NCBI GenBank assembly: GCA_032173965.1 | Contig: CM063292.1 | Span: 5,098,001-5,162,000, forward strand | From: Sitta carolinensis | Lineage: Eukaryota > Chordata > Aves > Passeriformes > Sittidae | DNA length: 64,000 nt | Reading direction: 5' to 3' | Shown: one piece after another, positions 45,246 through 58,400 of the stretch | Numbering within the stretch: position 1 is the stretch's first letter | How the letters are laid out: each line of letters begins with the position of its first letter | Program-made: the position numbers and the translations under genes | The notes under the pieces: generated by a model | Seen by the model: the letters and a program-made list of their open reading frames with translations, nothing else | The model's database searches: none | What the model was told of the DNA's origin: nothing

Positions 45246-48200
45246 CAGCCCAGCCTGGATCAGGGGAAATGGCCTCTGAAAGGAACAGGACAAAATCCCC
45301 ATTGTCAGGATGTCACTGTTGGCTGTCTTTTCACTGAAACATAAAAGAGAGAATTACTTGTTCAGTGCTGCTGAAGATTTAGTGGTTCTGTTTGCAGAGT
45401 TGAAAGTACTGATTTCAGTGCCCTGCACCAGTTCTGATGGAGATTAATTAATTTTGATGGTCCAAAAATATTCCTGAGGAGCTCTGTCCATTTGTGCTAG
45501 TGAGACTGCCTAAAACATAACTTACTTATTCTCCCTTTGGTTAAGACCAGTAGAGCAAGTTATTAATTTTGGTACTTAGTCCCTAGAAATTCACTACTTG
45601 CTTCTGCTGATGTGGATACAGTGGAGTAACCTCTGTTGAAGAGGAGAGGTGGGATAATCTGTGAGGTGTTAGAAATTCTCATCTTCCTGTAGGATGAGGC
45701 ACTGGAGCTCCCCACTAGTTTTGTCAGGCACGTGATTCTTCAGTTAGTGAGTATGTGTAGGTAGCACTGGGGTGCTCTCTGCTGCTGCTGAAGAAGCTCC
45801 TCACGTCTCTGTGTAGAAGAGACTTGGCTGTGTGATCATCAGGACAGAAGGTGAGACTGGGAAATAGTACTAGGTCAAAAAATAACATGTTGATACCCCC
45901 TCCTCAAAAGTAATTTTAAAATTTGTGTAAGTACTGGAATTTCCATTGACAACTACTTGTATTTATATATGGTATCTTGATGAAATACTGATTATTAAAA
46001 AGCAAAAGTACTTGGTCCTCTTAATCCGATTTACTGTAGAAAAGCCTGGAGTGTTAAAAAACTGTTTTCAGAAAGATGCCTTGTTCCTTCTAAAAACCAT
46101 CAGTGGGATGGTGGCCTGTGCACAAATGCAGGTTTCATTCATGAAATGTAGAGCATTTGGCAGACTGACACAGCAGCTAGGAGAGGTGTCATTCTGGGAT
46201 GACAGACTATAAACAAGCCTTTGTGGAATTTGCAGTGAAAAGGGATCATTTATTAGAAGGATACGTGCTTTCCCAAGCTTTTGCATTTTCTTTCTGGCAC
46301 TCTGCGCAAGACACCATGAACAGAGGAATGCCTGGAGGAGTCTTTGAGAGCTGAGACAGTGGGAGACTGGGCTGGGATGATCCCTGCCACTACACAGATA
46401 CACACCAGCTGAGAATGTAATCCTGACTGTGGATTGAGTTGGTCATAGCTCAAAAAGGAATTTATTTTTATCATTGAAATAAACCCGTGCGGGCAGGAGA
46501 TGCCGATGAGTTCACATTCCTCACCCAGCACCCATGAGGCTGATCCCTATTCATGCATAGAGGCAGGGGGAGTCGACTCTCAGGCAAGTGCATGCTGTGG
46601 GTCACACTGTCAGTGACTTCTCCACTTTCCTAACATGATTATAGTCTATCCAGGAGTGGCATGCTGACAGTGTTTTTTTCATTGTTGCTGTTGGAGGACA
46701 AGGACAATGGGCAGAAAATTAAAAGTTCAGGGCAAATCAGTTATGTTATGTTTAAACATCATTTTGAAATGAAATATAACATGACATAATGTTATAAGGA
46801 AAGATTTGACTGCCCAGGCACCTTTATACCAGTGCAGACAGCGATGGGGCCTTGGAGGAATAGAATATTATATTACGTTTATGCCCTACTCAATATTCTC
46901 TTACAGTATTGTAAGTCTAAAGGTGCTTTTGTTGTCAATGAGAATCATGTCCTGAGAATGTTTTGTTGATGATTTTCAGCATTTTCTCCTCTACTGAATT
47001 TCTGGGAATGCAGTATGCAGCGCTGTGCTACATACAGCTGACCTTCTTACAGATCAGTACCTGGCTTTGTATTTACCAGAAGGAATACTTGCCTTTATCA
47101 CTCAGGCTTTTGCTGAGAGATTTCATCCTGTAGCTAGGTGACATGAACTTCATATCACTTGCAATTAGCATAAGAAAACATTAAGGGGAAAATAGTGTCT
47201 GCCATTTCCTACAGGACCAACAATTATTAAGGCAGAGGTCTATGATATAGTTGGTTTTGTCAGATGATAAATATCAAGGCATATAGAAAGAGTTATGAAG
47301 CTGTGTTCCTAAAAATGTAAGTGGTATGTTGGGAATTAGAGCTGGAAGGTTAAAAATGGCCTTTTTTTTATACTACTCTTTTAACCAAAACTACATCTGT
47401 GTGCATACAAAAGAAGGAAACTTGACAGGAATCATATAAGTTGTAAATAAAATAATAATATAGTACTTCTCAATGATTCATATTCCCTTACCTCTCTCCT
47501 CCCAGGTTGGAAATCTTCCTTTACCATAAATTTCTGTGCCATCCAAAGAATTATGGCTGGGAAGTAGCATTAAAGGCTACTTAGCTGGAGTGTGGCAAAA
47601 GGCACAGGTGTCAATTTTGGCAAGTAAAAGTTTACATCTAGTTGAAAATTCTGCTGAGATTCATAGCTCAGATCTGCACTGCTTAAATCACATTGTGGAT
47701 AACTCTGTACTGGAGTGTAATGGAAAATACCTAAATTAATGCTAGCTAGTTACTCCTATCCCAGCACTCCAGGTATGGAGCCACTTTTCACCAAGTACCT
47801 AATGAGCTGGCACTGAGCTCCAGGCTGCTGCAGGCAGAGCACTCTGGAGGCATTCCCCACACCACTGAGTGTTGATTCAGAAAACTGCATCATCGCAGGA
47901 GCAGTGGGAGTTGTAGGCTGTATCTTTTGACAGCCATGTATCTTCTGAAGCAACCCCCTCTCCTGAACGGGGATAGAGGAAACTGTTGATTAACTGTAGA
48001 AGAGGCATTTTCTGGCAGGGAAGGAACTCTTCATGCTCTCTGACTTAAAAGTAAAAGCCTCCACCAAAGCCTTCAGTTTCTTTAGATATCTATAAAGTAG
48101 CCCTTCTGGGCCCATATGTGATGTGAAGCCATACTCCCAGTTGTTTCTGATAAAGGCATTGAGTGCCCTGCAGCAGAAGTTTGAACTGGCAGGCAAATCT

Positions 48201-51200
48201 CATGTTGTTAGCACTTGCTTTAATTTTCAAGAACAATAATTAAGCACTCAGATACCAGGGCGATGACTGTTCCAATCTGAATAAAGCAGCACAATGAACT
48301 GCCTCAGCAGCATGTTTTGAAGCAGTGGCATTTCCTCCTACCCTTTGCCTCCTACTCTGGAGTTTGTAGGAGATCCCATGCATATTACAGCAAAAGTGTG
48401 GTATGCACTCACTGCACTGTGGGAATTTTCTCTCAGGCAGCCAAAGGGTCTTTATTTCCCAAGCACACTTCTGTGGCAACACATGAGGACTACAGTGAAA
48501 GAAAATGTTTTGCCTTTCATCTGAACTTCAGCTGGAGTCAAAGCAGTGAAGGATGCTGAGCAGTCTTGTGTTAGCCGTGTAGAGCTCTTGACCCTGTGCT
48601 AAGGAGGCAAATTTGTGTGCAGTCCCTTTGAGAGCAGTGACACTTGCACACCCACACCTTGCAGCATCTTGACCAGTGCTCTTCAGCCAAACCAGATCAG
48701 GCCTTTGGCACATGACTGCATCTGCTATTGCAGAAACTGAGGTAGGAAAACTCACCTCAGCTGGTTCATCTGTCAGTGAATGCAGGAATGAGCTGTTCTC
48801 CACAGCGAGGACTGTGACACTGAACAGTGTGAGTGGTGGCAGCAGCTCAGGGTCTTTCCAGGGGTGACTCACTGAGCCACTCACACCTTTAGACTTTTCC
48901 TGCAGAGTCTTCCTGTGCTGGACATTTTATGGGGTTATATTAACACAGAAAGATCCCCCTTTCCATTAGGCTTCTTAAGAACCCTAGCCCTGGTAGGCTA
49001 CACCTGATTAATTTAAAAGGTGATTATCATAATCTGTAATACTGTTCTTGGGCTGCAGACATTGCAAGGACAAATGACAGCAGAATTTGATGTGAGAACT
49101 GTAGTTTACAGGTAATATAGTATTAAAGTAATCATTTATCAGAGAAGCCCTCAGAAGGAGTTTCCAAGTCACAATATTTGCAGGAGCAGCAGCCAGTCAG
49201 GCACAGGTGTTTGCTGCACTCTGTGTATGGGGGTGCAGGGCTCATGCTCCTCACCTTTCTCATCTCTTCGTGCCATACTGGGTAGAGTCCCACTGCAATA
49301 ACCACGTTTAAGTATTGACACCCCCTCTGGCCTTGTCCCACACAGCAGTGAGAAGCTGCTCCTCCTGCCCCAGGAGCTCAGAACTGACTGGTCTGGTGGG
49401 TTAAGATGCACAATTCCCCCTTTCAGACACACTCTGGAACTGCCCCTTTCTCTGCAAAACACAGCAAGCAGCAGTGGATCCCTAAGGAATATTTGAGTCC
49501 TTTGCATCTCCTCTGTCTCCTCCAAAGAACACAGAGGGAGTTTATGGACTTGGCTGTGCAGAGCACAAGGTCACACACAGGAGTTGCTGATCTAATGTTC
49601 ATTTAGTGTTAATCCTGCAGCTCATTAGAGAATATACAACAGTTGTTGCACATTTTTCAAAATCAGATATATTTACAAATGCACACATATAAAAATACAT
49701 TATTGCATTAATTTCATCTAAAAGTATTGAACATTTAGTGCAAAACACTAAAGGAGGTTATGAAAGGAATCATTAGTGTCCTCGTGGTGCTGAAGTATTT
49801 CTTAGCATCTACTATTTTAAGCATTGCAAAGGGTCAAGAGGAGAGCTCAGGATTAGCTGTATGCTTAGAATTTTTTTGGCAGGATGGAGATGACTGAACA
49901 CTTTAGCTAAGAAAGGAAGATGGGAGGGTCAACATGAAAAATTGGAAATGACATATCTGGGCAGCCTTAATGAGACACATGCAGGCATGGGTCAATTCTC
50001 TTGATGACATATCAAGCTCAGAATCACATGAATCCAAACCCCTGTGTATATTGGTTGTGAGTGTGGAGTTTTAGATGAAGTTTAATTCCAGTTTAGCAAC
50101 TTTTGGAGTATTAAAGAATAAGGCAGCTGTTCATATTATTCTGTAAACCTGGAATGGACTAAACAAATGAGTCAGTCAGTACATCACATTAATGTTTTCA
50201 TGTATATACAATAAATGTGTGTTTTTATGTGTACATGCACCTATAGCCATGGCTATGGAGTTATCTCTCTGAAATATCTGCAAGAGTTATTCAATAACAT
50301 AATTTCATTAGATCAGCTCTGCCTTTCACTAACATGTTTGAGTTTTTTATATGACATGGTACAACAATAACATGTAAAAACTATCTAAGAGCATAAAAAT
50401 GCAAAGATGTCTATAAATTAAGAGAAGAAGACATGCTTTGGTCCATTTACTTACACCTTTTTTCACACTTTGAAGAAAATAAACAAAATTAGTGAGAACA
50501 AAAATGTAAACTCTTGGAGGCTTCAGTTGTAGGTGATCCCCACAAAGTCCTCCCATTTCAGTGCTTAGTAAAATGTTATAGGCTACTATGGTTTTTGTCA
50601 TCAGTGGATTTTATGGACCCTCTTAATGCTGTGCAGACCTTTTACAATTAATAAGCAATTATCAGTCTGTTAAAGAAGTTTCACAACACTGCAGACTTTA
50701 CAGTTGACTTATTTTGTAGACAACTATGTTGCCAGCCATTAGGTGTAGCTCCTACAGAGATTTCTTTGGAGATGATTACAAATCAGTGCTTGGAACAGGG
50801 AAATTCACCCCCTTATTGATGGAGATTTAAAACCAAACAAACTCTATCCGTGATCAAAAGGTGCATCTGCTCTTTCAAAGGCAAAGTTTAGTGCTCCATA
50901 AATTAAAACAGCATCAGTTGTGTGATCTTTGGAATCAATATTACAATAAGCAATTGTCAGTTCTGCCACTGCTGCATTGAGTAATTAAAAGTGATTAGTT
51001 TTAAGGGGTTCCAGTGGCAACATAAGGTCGATGTGCATTGATATGTTTTCTCTAATCAATAGAGTGGGCAATAGTCAATCTTCTTGGCTGATAAGCACAT
51101 CTGCAAGTTAAACTCAGATTATTTACTGTTAGTTCTAGTGTATACAATATCACCTTTTACAGAAAGTAGGTCCATATCTGAAGGAGGATAATGACAAAAA

Positions 51201-52371
51201 CATTAGAAAGAGAGGCATGTGCACTTGACATATTTGTTATTTCTTTTGCTAAGAATAAATTTTTCAGGGCAGTAGCAGATCTTCCCTTACAGACTCCAAG
51301 CAATAGAACAATTACTAGAAAGTGTGGCTCTTGTGTAATTCAGAAAGAAAATAACAGCAAATGAAAAAAGCAGCAGGAAGCTCCATGTGGGGAAACATGC
51401 CTTGTCTGTTGATCCAGTGAAGTGTTTCCTTCATGCTCTTACAGAGACACGTTTATTCTGGGAGCAGTGCTCCCCAGCGTGGCTACAGCCCCTCTGCAGC
51501 CCATCTGTGCAATCCCAGAGCAGCTCTGCCAGGGGCAGCAGAGCCAGGCTCTGCTGTGGCCATCAGCAGAGCGGGGGCCACAGAGCCCAGCCAGCCTGCC
51601 CAGCTGAGCAGCAGCTTGGGGGGCTCTTGGTGGTTTCCCCCACTCCTTAGTCAGGCTGGAAATACCTCCAGTTGTTCTTGGCAGTTCAACGTGTCCCTTG
51701 GCTGCAGCTCTAAGTCTCGGTTTTGCTTCTAATTTCTCCTCTGACCAGCCTGCCCGGGCTTTGCTGCCTGTATTTGATCCCTCCTGCAAATCCTGCTTGT
51801 TGTACCTGCACCTGGGATTCCTGACCCTTCCCTTGGCTTCCCAGCATGATTTCTACTCACCTTTTGGCTCTGTATTTTGGGTTTCTTGGCCCAAAATATG
51901 TTCGTTCCTGGGTCTGACCTGCAGGCCCTGACAGCCACGTGCTGCTTATCAGTCCTACATGTTCAGTAAGGTCAGTGGGTTTATGCCTGGGGACATAAAA
52001 AAGGGATGTGTTTGCCTGAAGCTCATTTTGAGTTTGTTGTGATAGCTGGACACACAACATGGTCCATCCATGGTTATGCCTGTGCTGCTGTCTTATATGG
52101 TCGTTGTGGATTAAACATGGTTTTTATGTGTTCCTTACACTGCCAATCCTGCTGCACTCACAAACACACTTATCTCTTGTTGATCAGAATCAGCTATGGC
52201 TTAAGTCAGTAGCACTTTAGGGAAAATATTTCCACGTTCCTCTAAAATGAGAAATGATTTTTCATGTTGATTTGTATTCTGAGACTTAATATAACATGAC
52301 AACAAAATATCTAGGATTCCTTCCCTGTTGCATGCATAGGCCCATATTTTCAGTAGGACAAACCTTCATTT
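45246..52371. other. Unassigned AT-rich non-coding DNA
   Basis: No gene or mobile element recognised apart from a nested hairpin at 46741-46789. The stretch 50690-51130 is AT-rich and repeat-free. The stretch 51470-51930 is GC-richer and matches no family I know. Confidence 0.55.
46741..46789. repeat. Nested hairpin
   Basis: Outer arms TTATGTTATGTT (46741-46752) and AACATGACATAA (46778-46789) pair with one mismatch. Inside them TCATTT and AAATGA (46759-46764 and 46767-46772) pair perfectly around TG. The whole 49-base sequence can fold into one interrupted stem. Confidence 0.75.
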
Positions 52372-52427
52372 GAAGGTTGGACTTGATGATCTTGGAGGTC
52401 TTTTCCAGCCTTAATCATTCTATATGG
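52372..52427 (+). mobile_element. CR1 LINE 3' tail, sense plus
   Basis: The sequence GGTTGGACTTGATGATCTTG, then 'GAGGTCTTTTCCAGCCTTAA', then TCATTCTATATGG is the CR1 3'-terminal sequence, ending in the degraded ATTCTATG repeat. Only about 55 bases are present, so this is an extreme 5' truncation. Confidence 0.85.
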
Positions 52428-55400
52428 TAACATGGGCAAGGAAAGCACATGAAGTAGCAGGGAATGAAGTGATGCCAAGCAGCATCACCCCCACATCTGC
52501 AGTGAGGAGGATTTCTCACCCAGAAGAGTGAATGTCTCCTACAGCAGTGATAAAACTTGGTCACTATTTCAAGTGACATACAAATGATACGTGGGAGTTG
52601 TGCTGGTGTTGCCCACAGGTGGTATCCATCTACCTGAGCATGGAAGAGCAGGAGGAGCTGGGAAGGCACTCTGGTGTGGTGGCAGTGCAGGTTGACCTTG
52701 GCTGCCACCAGAGGATGGAGACTTCCTAGGAGGGTGTTCTGGTCTCTACACATGATTAGGAAAAAGCAGATTTGCTTAATGTGAATCCAGCTTGGCTGCA
52801 TCTCTATGGGTAGCAAATCCTCCCACTGATTTTATGCTCTGAGGAGCTGCATTTCCTACAGACCTCAGGATGATGTTTATGGAAATGTGTGGGTTTGGTG
52901 CTGAAGGTCTCAGTCTTGATCCTTATGTGTCCCTTCCAGTTTGAGCTATTCCATGAGTCGGTGATCTCTGGCACTGACCAGGGGACTCAGCAGGGCTGTG
53001 TTCAATGCTCATGGAGCAGGAGGGCAGCAGCAGTTGGAGGAGGTGACTGCCATGTGTGACACCAGATATATGAGAATAACCAGTGACTGCATCTAAAATG
53101 AGTCACCCATAAGCAGAGATTTGATGTGGTAAATTCTAAAGGTATAAGTGAGAGGAAAAACATGTTCCCTGTAGACACAAATTAAGATATTTTACTCTGG
53201 CTCTGTGTCACTGTTGTTGTTTTTGTTTTTCACTCGAGCAAGAGACTGTTCTGAATCAGACTTTAATTTGCAAATGTGTTTCCAATTCCCCTGGTGAACG
53301 TAGCAGAGTGTGTATAAATAGATTCTTACTATGAAGCAGAATGCCAACATGTAACCCAAATCTTTGCATTTAGGTTTTACATCTCATTTTTAGATGTTCA
53401 CTTTCCCAAGATGTGTTTTTTCTTAATGGAATAACTTCATAGTTCTGCCTAATAGTTCTGCCATTAAATAAATCTAAAGAACTTCTCATGTATGCTGAGT
53501 AGAGTGGTTCAAGGGAATGACATTTGGATTTGGTTGAAGTTTAAAAATAAAAAACAATAACTCAGAGCTAAAAAATACTCCAAGTAAAGAAAAATGTAGT
53601 GCTTTGAAATGTAATTAGATTACATACAAGTAGAATGCCAGTGCTAAGTTACATTACCAAATTATGTTTTCTGGATTTACCAGCATGAACTGGAATTGCC
53701 AACTTCAGAGGTGGGTAGAGCAGCAATTGAAAGCTCTGTTGGATTAAGTGCAGTGGTTTCAAAGCCTGTCACTCCCACTGTCCCCTGCTGCCTCTCCAGG
53801 TATCCACGTGCCACCCATGGTGGTTCAAGAACCCCCCTGAGCAAAAAACTGTGCCAGCTCAAGCATAACTCCATCCCATTAGGCTGGCATTCACCTCTGG
53901 CAGGAGGATGAGACAGACACCTAGAAACACTGTTGATTTAAACTGCCATTCCTAGATCCACCAGAGCTTGACTCACAGAGATCTTTTATCTTCCTCTGCC
54001 CTTAGGAAGGCACCTGAGCACAGGCAGGATGAGCACCTGAGCCTATGGATGCTTAGGCCTGGGCAGGTCAGACTGAGATTGAACAGGTATGATAAAATAA
54101 GTCAAGAGGCAAGAGTTTTGTGGATGAAGTGTGCAGTAGCTTCCAGAATCCAATGATCCTGATGGACTCTTTTCAACAGAGAGCAGTGGTTTTTAAATCT
54201 GATCTTGTGAATATGTTTTGTTATTCACTATAAAATGCTCCAGAAAGAAAATATAGTTTTCTGCAAAGCCACCTACATATATTTGAAAGTGAGGGCATAA
54301 TTACCCATACTTATTCATACCATAAGAAGTAGTTAATACTTCATCAAGGCAAATATTTGAGCTTATCAGTCTATGAAAATATTTTTTTAGCAGGATAAAA
54401 TGGATGCTTAAATATCTTACTATGAAAAAAGAAAAAATCTTGCCAGAGACTGGTGAAACTACGAATTGTAAGTGTTCAGGGTAACACTTCTGTGAACTAA
54501 CAGATAAGGAACCTTGAAAAACTCAGAGTCAAGAATAAATAAAAAAATTGATGGTGTAATCTGAAAACCATTTTTGTGTGTTGTTAGAGCAGATTTTTCT
54601 GTGTTTGGATTTACAGTACTACCAGCCTTCACACTTTTATCATGAGTGATGAATATTTGTGGAAGCTCATCCTTTACTTAAAAATCTTAGCTTTTATTTC
54701 AGAGAAAGATCTATAGATGGATAAAAAAGCTTTTAAATATGACCAGTGTTTATGCAAAAAAACATGTAGAACCACATAATAAAACTAGACTGGCCATATC
54801 TTTTTGATGATGCATTAATTCATATCAGAAACTTATTATTTAATGAACAAGATCAAGATACCATCAATTATTCCTGAGGGTTATGTCCAGATGCTGTAAC
54901 CAAATCATGTTTACTATCTGGTGAAGCTGAGTGTGAATTGGGAATCTAAATGTAGCCTGTGCTTTGTAGCCAAGGTGAGGGAGAGGAAAGTGGAGATGTT
55001 AAGGCACACAGCATCCCAAACCAGGTGAGCATGAGATCAAAGTCCTCCTGTGCCACAGTAATACAACACTCCTGGAGATGAGGAGATAGAAATTGCTGTG
55101 AGATACCCAAGCGATGTGAATGGGGAGAGTAGAGTGAGGGCAAGGGCAAAGAGAGACACCCACAACATTTCTGAGTTCATCTCATGATTCTGAGGGGTTT
55201 GGTTTGTGATTCTTTGTGGGTGATTTGTGAGTTGTGTACATGGCAGTGCTGTACTTACGAGAAAAGTTACATTGTCCTCCAAGTAAATATATGTGTAAAT
55301 TTTCTTAGGGGATTACACTAAGCACTACACAATAGTTTATTTCAACAACAGCTAGAACAGCTCCCCATACAGAAACTATTCTCTTAGAATAATAGCCCTT

Positions 55401-58400
55401 TATTGTATTTGCCTTAGACTGGTTTGGAAACAGCCAGAAATTTCTTTTGTCTAAATATTTTTGTCACTGCTTGTTTTCTGTGTGGTGTAACATGTCTGGA
55501 AGATTAATGTTTATCTTCTAAATGTCCATTATAATTTTTAAATCTGAATGGCACATGCACAACAATTTGTCCCTGCCTATGGCAGCAGATTGTCAAGCAG
55601 AATTATAAAGTATTGCACTGTCTTCCATGGTAAAAGCTATTCTACTGTTTAGGTGGAATTATTTGATTAGTTCAGGAAACTAATAGTTCATAAATAATTG
55701 AAGTCTAAACTCAACCCTTCAATTGGATAAGGTTCAACATCATGAGAGATTGTATATGCTCCAGTTTTGTTGCTGAAGGCTTGAAAATATACTGTGTAGA
55801 TATCAAAGAGCTGTCAAGCAAGATTTCTAACAGGTTGAGTGCATTGAGAAAAGAGTTAGTTAAAGTCTAAGCATGAGTGATAATGTTTGCATAGTAAAGC
55901 AGAGATTATGGCACTGCTGGACTGTAAGGAGATGACTGATGTTATACTGAACTAATAATGTTTATGAAGCTTGAGAAAATGTACAACACAAATTATTTTT
56001 CTCTCTTGAAAATGACGTTTGAAGTCTACTCAGAGGGACTGAATTGGTTCCCACATAAAGCCCTGCAGGGGAAAAACACATGCCAAAGGCAGACTGGAGG
56101 GAAGCATTGTTGTTTGCAAATATGCACTGGGGCTGTGTGGATGGGGCTGCCCAGGGTCCTCCTTGTTGGCTCTTCAGGGCATCCATTTGGCATTTCTGAT
56201 CTGGACTGTGGGGAGAGGTTTCTTGTCACTCAAACACATGTGTGCTTTGAAAGCCAGTGTGCCTTGGTTAGAAAATTCTGGGTGATTAAGAGAGAAACTC
56301 CTAATGGAGATGTGTCAAACTTGGGATCCTCATATTCTTAGAAAGCTGGAATGCAAAACCATGAGATGGGATGCTGACTATGTCCCACATATATTTATAT
56401 TCCAGACATTGTTAGCAAGACTAGAGAAAATATTACATACAAAGCATTTATGTCACTGAATTGCCAGTGATATGTGAGCTTCTATAAAGAAACCATCCAG
56501 ATGGTGTCATTAGAGAAAAGTTTTGGAATGCCTGGTGTATTAAAGCCAATCTGGTGTCCTCAGAAGCACTGATTCCTTGACTTCAGATGCATAGTGGGTA
56601 TGCCATGCCTTTGAACCTTATAGTCTGAAAAGAGAGAACTTCTGCCTCCTGAATTTTGGTTTTGAAAAGTGTATTTTAAGTCAAGAGTAATTCTTCAGGA
56701 GACTACAATATGTGAGGGTCATAACGTCAGACAGCTGGAGTTGGGTGCAAATGTTCTTGGCACGTTACTAATGTCAGAGCCTTAACTTTATCGTGGAGCT
56801 GAAGATTCAGTGCAGGAACTTCCCAATAATCTGTATCAGAGAATTTATTTCAGATAGACTTGTAAGTACTCAGTAGGGGTCCAGTTTTAGATAGCCTTAA
56901 AACCTGACCTTTAAAAGGTGCTATTCTAGACACCTTCAGTAATTGTGCCTCTGGAAAACTTTATTCCTGCATCTGTACAGTTCTGCAGCTTGTAATCACC
57001 TAATTTATTTTGGTGGGATTTGAAGTCTTCTGTCATTTGTTTGTGTGGGTTTCTGGTTGTCTGATTTCTGTGTTTTCTTGGTAAATCCTGCAATACTAAA
57101 TTGCTCTTCCTTACCTCTGAGAGTGTTGCCATGTTCTCACCACCTACCTTTGAGTAACAATTGCTCCACAACCATTCTGAAAACAAAGATGTTGTCAAGA
57201 CACAAGTATTAAGGAGAAATTGTTTATTTATTTATTGCTTTTGGCATTTGTTTTGTCTTTGTGTTCTTCTTGGGTTAATTTGAAAAATCTCTTTGCAGTA
57301 TATTTTAGGATTAATTATATTTTTTCTTACAATTTCTTCAATTCTTAATTAAAAATGCTAGATGGTGATAATAAATAACAAGGAAAATCAATATCAAGCT
57401 GAACTATTTTAAACTCATTAGTACACATTCAATTAGGTATTCTGTATTATGGGAAAAGAACAAAAATATTTATTCAGAGTAAAGGCACTTCAGTGAAAGG
57501 AAGATTTAATTTTTAATATCTCAAAAGCAATATGCACCATTTTCACTTTTATTTCCATTATTCCAAATGTAGGTAATCCAATCTCTTCTGGAGTTAGAAC
57601 AAGCCATTCCTACTGCCCCTTATTCACTCCCAGATAAAGCAGCAGACAATCAAGTCTTTCCTCCACAGAACATTTAGTGTGCTAAAAATATTGCCTACTT
57701 GCAAACACAAGTGTCTTTGGAAGGATTATTTCTGAAGTCAAAATGAAATACTGGTGGCTATTAAAACACATTAATGGAAACTGCAAGCGGTGGAATAAGA
57801 CTTAATTTTGTTTTCAAGTTTTGGCCTCGAGCCTCCCTTCTATAATTGTTCTCCTGAATTGTACATGTAGAAACAGGAATGCAGCAAGGATTTATCCTCG
57901 CCCTGAGTTTCTTCATCCTGTTTCAGATGTGAAGGTGAGACCATCATCACAATGCCAGAGCCTTTGTGTGGCGTGGGAAGGCCGAAATAGGAGATAAAGG
58001 GTGTTAAATATCCCCTATCTGGTGCCTGGAGCATCGAGTGGGATTTAGTACAAGGCTTTAAGGTTGTGTTAGAAGAAGGGCAGCAGCTGCAGGGACAAAG
58101 CTGGTGCCTGCAGCATGGCTGAGACCTCCCTTGGGAGAAGGCATCATCCTCTTACCTCCAGCCTGCCCTTGCTGAGATCTCTTCCTCCTCCTCCCCTGGG
58201 AAAGAGAGACAGCTCTGGGGCACTCAAAGGCAATGGTGAAAACCAGCATGGTGAAAGGAAGACCTTTTGTTCCCTCCAGTGTTGCCATTGAAACCTTATT
58301 TAGGCAGACAAACTCTATCCTGAATGTGTATCAGAAAAAATGAAAGTTAGGTAATGCTTTGGAAGGCCTGTCAGGAATTTTGTTTTGGAGCTCTCTGTGA

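Noticed and set aside
51470..51930. GC-richer block with overlapping frames on both strands
   Set aside because: Examined for CR1, LTR and exon structure; nothing matches, and frames on both strands point to composition.
57219..57236. TTTA microsatellite
   Set aside because: Only about three imperfect units; too short to call.
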